This document shows, one piece after another, positions 61,490-64,000 of a DNA stretch of 64,000 bases; position 1 is the first letter of the stretch, and every line of letters begins with the position of its first letter. The stretch comes from Leifsonia sp. C5G2. Lineage in GTDB: Bacteria; Actinomycetota; Actinomycetes; Actinomycetales; Microbacteriaceae. The translations under genes and the position numbers were made by a program. The DNA lies in the NCBI RefSeq assembly GCF_013359685.1, contig NZ_JABFMV010000001.1, positions 252,858-316,857 of the forward strand. Reading direction: 5' to 3'. A model generated the notes under the pieces. That model searched no databases, was not told the DNA's origin, and saw only the letters and a list, made by a program, of their open reading frames with translations.

Positions 61490-61921
61490 TTACGCCTCGA
61501 CCGTGATGCCCATCGAGCGGGCGGTGCCTGCGATGATCTTCGACGCCGCGTCGATGTCGTTGGCGTTGAGGTCGACCATCTTCTGCTCGGCGATCTGACG
61601 CACCTGCTCCTGGGTCAGCTTGCCGACCTTGGTGGTGTGCGGGACGCCCGAGCCCTTGGGGACGCCTGCCGCCTTCTTGATCAGCTCGGCCGCCGGCGGG
61701 GTCTTCAGGACGAACGTGAACGAGCGGTCCTCGTACACGGTGATCTCGACCGGGATGACGTTGCCGCGCTGCGACTCGGTCGCCGCGTTGTACGCCTTGC
61801 AGAACTCCATGATGTTCACGCCGTGCTGACCCAGGGCCGGGCCGATCGGCGGGGCCGGGTTGGCGGCGCCGGCGTTGATCTGAAGTTTGATCAGACCGGT
61901 GACCTTCTTCTTCGGTGCCAT
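61490..61921 (-). CDS. rplK: 50S ribosomal protein L11
   Basis: 143 residues. [20 protein letters not shown] and [16 protein letters not shown] are the N-terminal signature; [20 protein letters not shown] and the C-terminal [11 protein letters not shown] bind the GTPase-centre rRNA. It lies between nusG and rplA as in most bacteria. Confidence 0.98.
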   Translation of the reverse strand: MAPKKKVTGLIKLQINAGAANPAPPIGPALGQHGVNIMEFCKAYNAATESQRGNVIPVEITVYEDRSFTFVLKTPPAAELIKKAAGVPKGSGVPHTTKVGKLTQEQVRQIAEQKMVDLNANDIDAASKIIAGTARSMGITVEA

Positions 61922-62039
61922 GTCTCTTCCTTCTTTGTGTATTCGAGCTCGTGGGCTTCACGCCCGCGTCGCTCTCCCGGTTTCTCGGCCCTTCCGAGAC
62001 CCGGTGTTCTGTAAAACCGTGGGGAGGCTCTGAATGTTC

Positions 62040-62972
62040 CTACTGCTTGGTGACCTGGTCGAAGCTGAGCTCGACCGGCGTCTCGCGCTCGAACAGCGAC
62101 ACGAGCACGGTGAGCTTGCCGCTCTCCGGCTTGATCTCGCTGATCGAACCCGGCAGGCCCGCGAACGAGCCCTCCTTGATGGTGATGGTCTCGCCGATCT
62201 CGAAGTCGACCTCGGTGATGACGCTGCGCGCAGCGGCCTTCTGGCCCTTCGCGGCGCCCTTGGCCGGTGCCGCCTCGACCTGCACGAGGCTCTTCAGCAT
62301 CGAGAAGGCCTCCTCGAAGCGCAGCGGCGTCGGGTTGTGGGCGTTGCCGACGAACCCGGTGACACCCGGGGTGTGGCGCACGACGGACCAGCTGTCCTCG
62401 TTGAGGTCCATGCGCACGAGCACGTAGCCCGGGATGCGCACGCGGTTGACCATCTTGCGCTGGCCGTTCTTGATCTCGACCACGTCCTCCATCGGGACCT
62501 GGACCTCGTAGATGTAGTCCTCCATGTTCATCGAGACCATGCGGTTCTCGATGTTGGACTTCACGCGGCGCTCGAAGCCGGCGTACGAGTGGATGACGTA
62601 CCACTTGCCGATCTTGGAGCGCAGCTCGGTGCGGAACGCCTCGTAGGGGTCGGCGACCGACTCCTCCTCCTCGTCCTCGACGGCGAGCTGGGCGGCCTCC
62701 GCCTCGTCCTCGCTGTCGACCTCGAGGGCCTCGTCGACGGCACGGTCGGCCTCGGGGTCGACGGCCTCCGCCATCGCGTCGAGGACGGCGTCGAGGTCGA
62801 CCTCGGTGCCGTCGTCGGCGACGACGTGCAGGGCCTCGTGCTCGGCGGCGTCGGACGCCTCGTCCTCGCTGGCGAGGACGTTACCGGTCTGCGCCTCGTC
62901 GTCTTCGGAGGACTGCTCCGCGGCAGGGGCCCAGTCCACGTCGTCGCGATTGGTCTCAGACACTGAATTCAT
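62040..62972 (-). CDS. nusG: Transcription termination/antitermination protein NusG
   Basis: 310 residues. The NGN domain (WYVIHSYAGFERRVKSNIEN, PGYVLVRMDLNEDSWSVVRH) and KOW domain (FEIGETITIKEGSFAGLPGS, then ISEIKPESGKLTVLVSLFER) occupy residues about 125-310. The first 120 residues are an acidic, probably disordered extension, a known trait of actinobacterial NusG but long here. It couples RNA polymerase to ribosomes and Rho. It lies 43 bases after secE. Confidence 0.95.
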   Translation of the reverse strand: MNSVSETNRDDVDWAPAAEQSSEDDEAQTGNVLASEDEASDAAEHEALHVVADDGTEVDLDAVLDAMAEAVDPEADRAVDEALEVDSEDEAEAAQLAVEDEEEESVADPYEAFRTELRSKIGKWYVIHSYAGFERRVKSNIENRMVSMNMEDYIYEVQVPMEDVVEIKNGQRKMVNRVRIPGYVLVRMDLNEDSWSVVRHTPGVTGFVGNAHNPTPLRFEEAFSMLKSLVQVEAAPAKGAAKGQKAAARSVITEVDFEIGETITIKEGSFAGLPGSISEIKPESGKLTVLVSLFERETPVELSFDQVTKQ

Positions 62973-63015
62973 TCCATTTCTTGTCGGGGAGGCCGGTGCG
63001 GCCCTGTCGACTCGT

Positions 63016-63288
63016 CTACTTCGGGTTTCCGAACACCCACACGACACCCAGTCCGAACACCCAGTCAAGGAGGGACACGAGAGCCATCATGATGACCACG
63101 AACACCAGCACGACGCCGGTGTAGCTGAAGAGCTCCTTGCGGGTCGGTGTGACGACCTTCCTGAGCTCGCCGATGACCTGCCGGATGAACAGGGCGATCC
63201 GGGCGAAGGGGTTGCGCCGCGCAGCGCGATCCTTCTTCGCGTTGGCGACGATGTCCTCACTCGGCTCGTCGATTACCTTTCGGGCCAC
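63016..63288 (-). CDS. secE: Preprotein translocase subunit SecE
   Basis: 90 residues. A cytoplasmic N-terminus with RNPFARIALFIRQVIGELRK, then VVTPTRKELFSYTGVVLVFV, the conserved amphipathic region leading into the single membrane helix. It clamps SecY in the translocon. GTG 63288 follows AAAGGTGTAACGAG. It lies between tRNA-Trp and nusG, the common actinobacterial order. Confidence 0.95.
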   Translation of the reverse strand: MARKVIDEPSEDIVANAKKDRAARRNPFARIALFIRQVIGELRKVVTPTRKELFSYTGVVLVFVVIMMALVSLLDWVFGLGVVWVFGNPK

Positions 63289-63330
63289 CTCGTTACACCT
63301 TTCGTGGACCGGCACCTGAGTGCCGATGTG

Positions 63331-63403
<73 letters not shown>

Positions 63404-63461
63404 AAGAAGCGAATCGCCGAACCTCACGTCGCCATCCTCTGAAACAAAAAAGGGCGCAGAA

Positions 63462-63490
63462 AAGCTTGGCGGATTCAACCACCTCGTCAA
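63462..63490 (-). promoter_or_regulatory. Possible promoter of the tRNA-Trp-secE-nusG unit
   Basis: TTGACG (63485-63490) and AAGCTT (63463-63468) on the minus strand with 16 bases between them. A good -35 but a weak -10. Confidence 0.35.
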
Positions 63491-63529
63491 GTGTACGTGA
63501 CGCCGACGCCCGCCCGCAAAGCGGTCAAC

Positions 63530-64000
63530 TCAGAGCAGTCGGCGCTCCAGCGCCCAGGCCGTCAGCTCGTGCCGGGAGGAGAGCTGGAGCTTGCGCAGCA
63601 CGGCGGAGACGTGGGTCTCCACGGTCTTGATGGAGATGAACAGCTCAGCGGCCACCTCCTTGTAGGCGTAGCCGCGGGCGATGAGCCGCATGACCTCGCG
63701 CTCCCGGGCCGACAGACGGTCGAGCTCGTCCGTCGACTCCGCCTGCTCCCCCGCGGCCGCCCCGAAGGCATCGAGGACGAATCCGGCCAGTTTCGGAGAG
63801 AAGACCGCGTCGCCGCCCGCGACCGCGACCACGGCATCGCTCACCTGAGGGCCCGAGCTGCCCTTCGTCAGATAGCCGCGCGCGCCCGCCCGGATGACGC
63901 CGACGACATCCTCCGCCGCGTCGGAGACGCTCAGCGCGAGGAACCGCGTCGCAGGCGCCTGCCCGGCCGTGCGGCGCACCACCTCGGCGCCTCCCCCGCC
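63530..64000 (-). CDS. NarL/FixJ-type response regulator, LuxR HTH (N-terminus cut off)
   Basis: Runs off the right edge; about 157 C-terminal residues are visible. The end of the receiver domain (FLALSVSDAAEDVVGVIRAG, ARGYLTKGSSG with the conserved Lys) is followed by the LuxR-type HTH: LSAREREVMRLIARGYAYKE, VAAELFISIKTVETHVSAVL, RKLQLSSRHELTAWAL. A typical DNA-binding partner of a histidine kinase that must lie beyond the window. Confidence 0.92.
   Translation of the reverse strand, partial: GGGGAEVVRRTAGQAPATRFLALSVSDAAEDVVGVIRAGARGYLTKGSSGPQVSDAVVAVAGGDAVFSPKLAGFVLDAFGAAAGEQAESTDELDRLSAREREVMRLIARGYAYKEVAAELFISIKTVETHVSAVLRKLQLSSRHELTAWALERRLL

Overview
The window is very G+C-rich, densely packed DNA from an actinobacterium. 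The gene content (secE-nusG-rplK-rplA, rplJ-rplL, a DtxR-type regulator with MntH, reverse transsulfuration genes, many LacI/ROK sugar loci, lipoproteins and an ECF41 sigma factor) and the promoter style fit Microbacteriaceae, close to Leifsonia or relatives. That placement is inference. No rRNA, CRISPR array, prophage, transposase or integrase is visible; one tRNA (Trp) is present.

Layout. 1-12.3 kb is housekeeping and stress: the tail of an Na+/H+ antiporter, small proteins, an AraC regulator, a YbdK-type ligase, a transsulfuration pair (CBS plus a cystathionine gamma enzyme), MntR with MntH, a NYN-domain protein and an ABC exporter. 12.4-17.1 kb is a LacI-controlled sugar ABC importer (lipoprotein plus two permeases) without its own ATPase, ending in a string of RNA hairpins. 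17.3-21.5 kb holds a MarR-MFS efflux pair, an asparagine permease, a methyltransferase and a very small protein. 21.7-22.9 kb is rplJ-rplL with an attenuating leader. 23-34.5 kb is a second glycan-use locus: a secreted beta-propeller protein, LacI, ROK kinase, a mannose-6-phosphate isomerase fusion, an ABC importer without ATPase, an (alpha/alpha)6 glycosidase and an SGNH esterase. 34.4-42.4 kb is envelope and signalling: DsbA-like protein, two-component system, ECF41 sigma factor with a target oxidoreductase, and a MacB/FtsX-type transporter. 42.4-45 kb has a papain-like protein coupled to a pentapeptide-repeat protein, an isochorismatase-like hydrolase and DedA. 45.1-53.5 kb is a two-armed cluster of four Gfo/Idh/MocA oxidoreductases, two TIM-barrel isomerases, ThuA and a ROK regulator, probably for oxidation-first (keto-sugar) catabolism. 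53.5-58.3 kb has a YqaJ-like nuclease, DUF998, a quinone-oxidoreductase-like protein, an Abi (HEPN) gene and GNAT. 58.4-60.4 kb is a secreted S53 peptidase. 60.7-63.4 kb is rplA-rplK-nusG-secE-tRNA-Trp, and a LuxR-type response regulator runs off the right edge.

The most interesting region is 56.14-57.35 kb. A single Abi_2/AbiF-type HEPN gene sits in a more A+T-rich 1.2-kb segment bounded by perfect 22-bp direct repeats, the right copy being the 3' end of the GNAT gene. Between its promoter and the abi gene lies a compact (~68 nt) predicted structured RNA with its own terminator, so the unit looks like an RNA-plus-HEPN defence cassette inserted at a gene end. Other leads are a multi-hairpin RNA at 17.1-17.25 kb, an ECF41-type promoter, and a consistent rule of TANNNT-N6/7-start-codon (leaderless mRNA) at 14 genes, which also fixes their starts.
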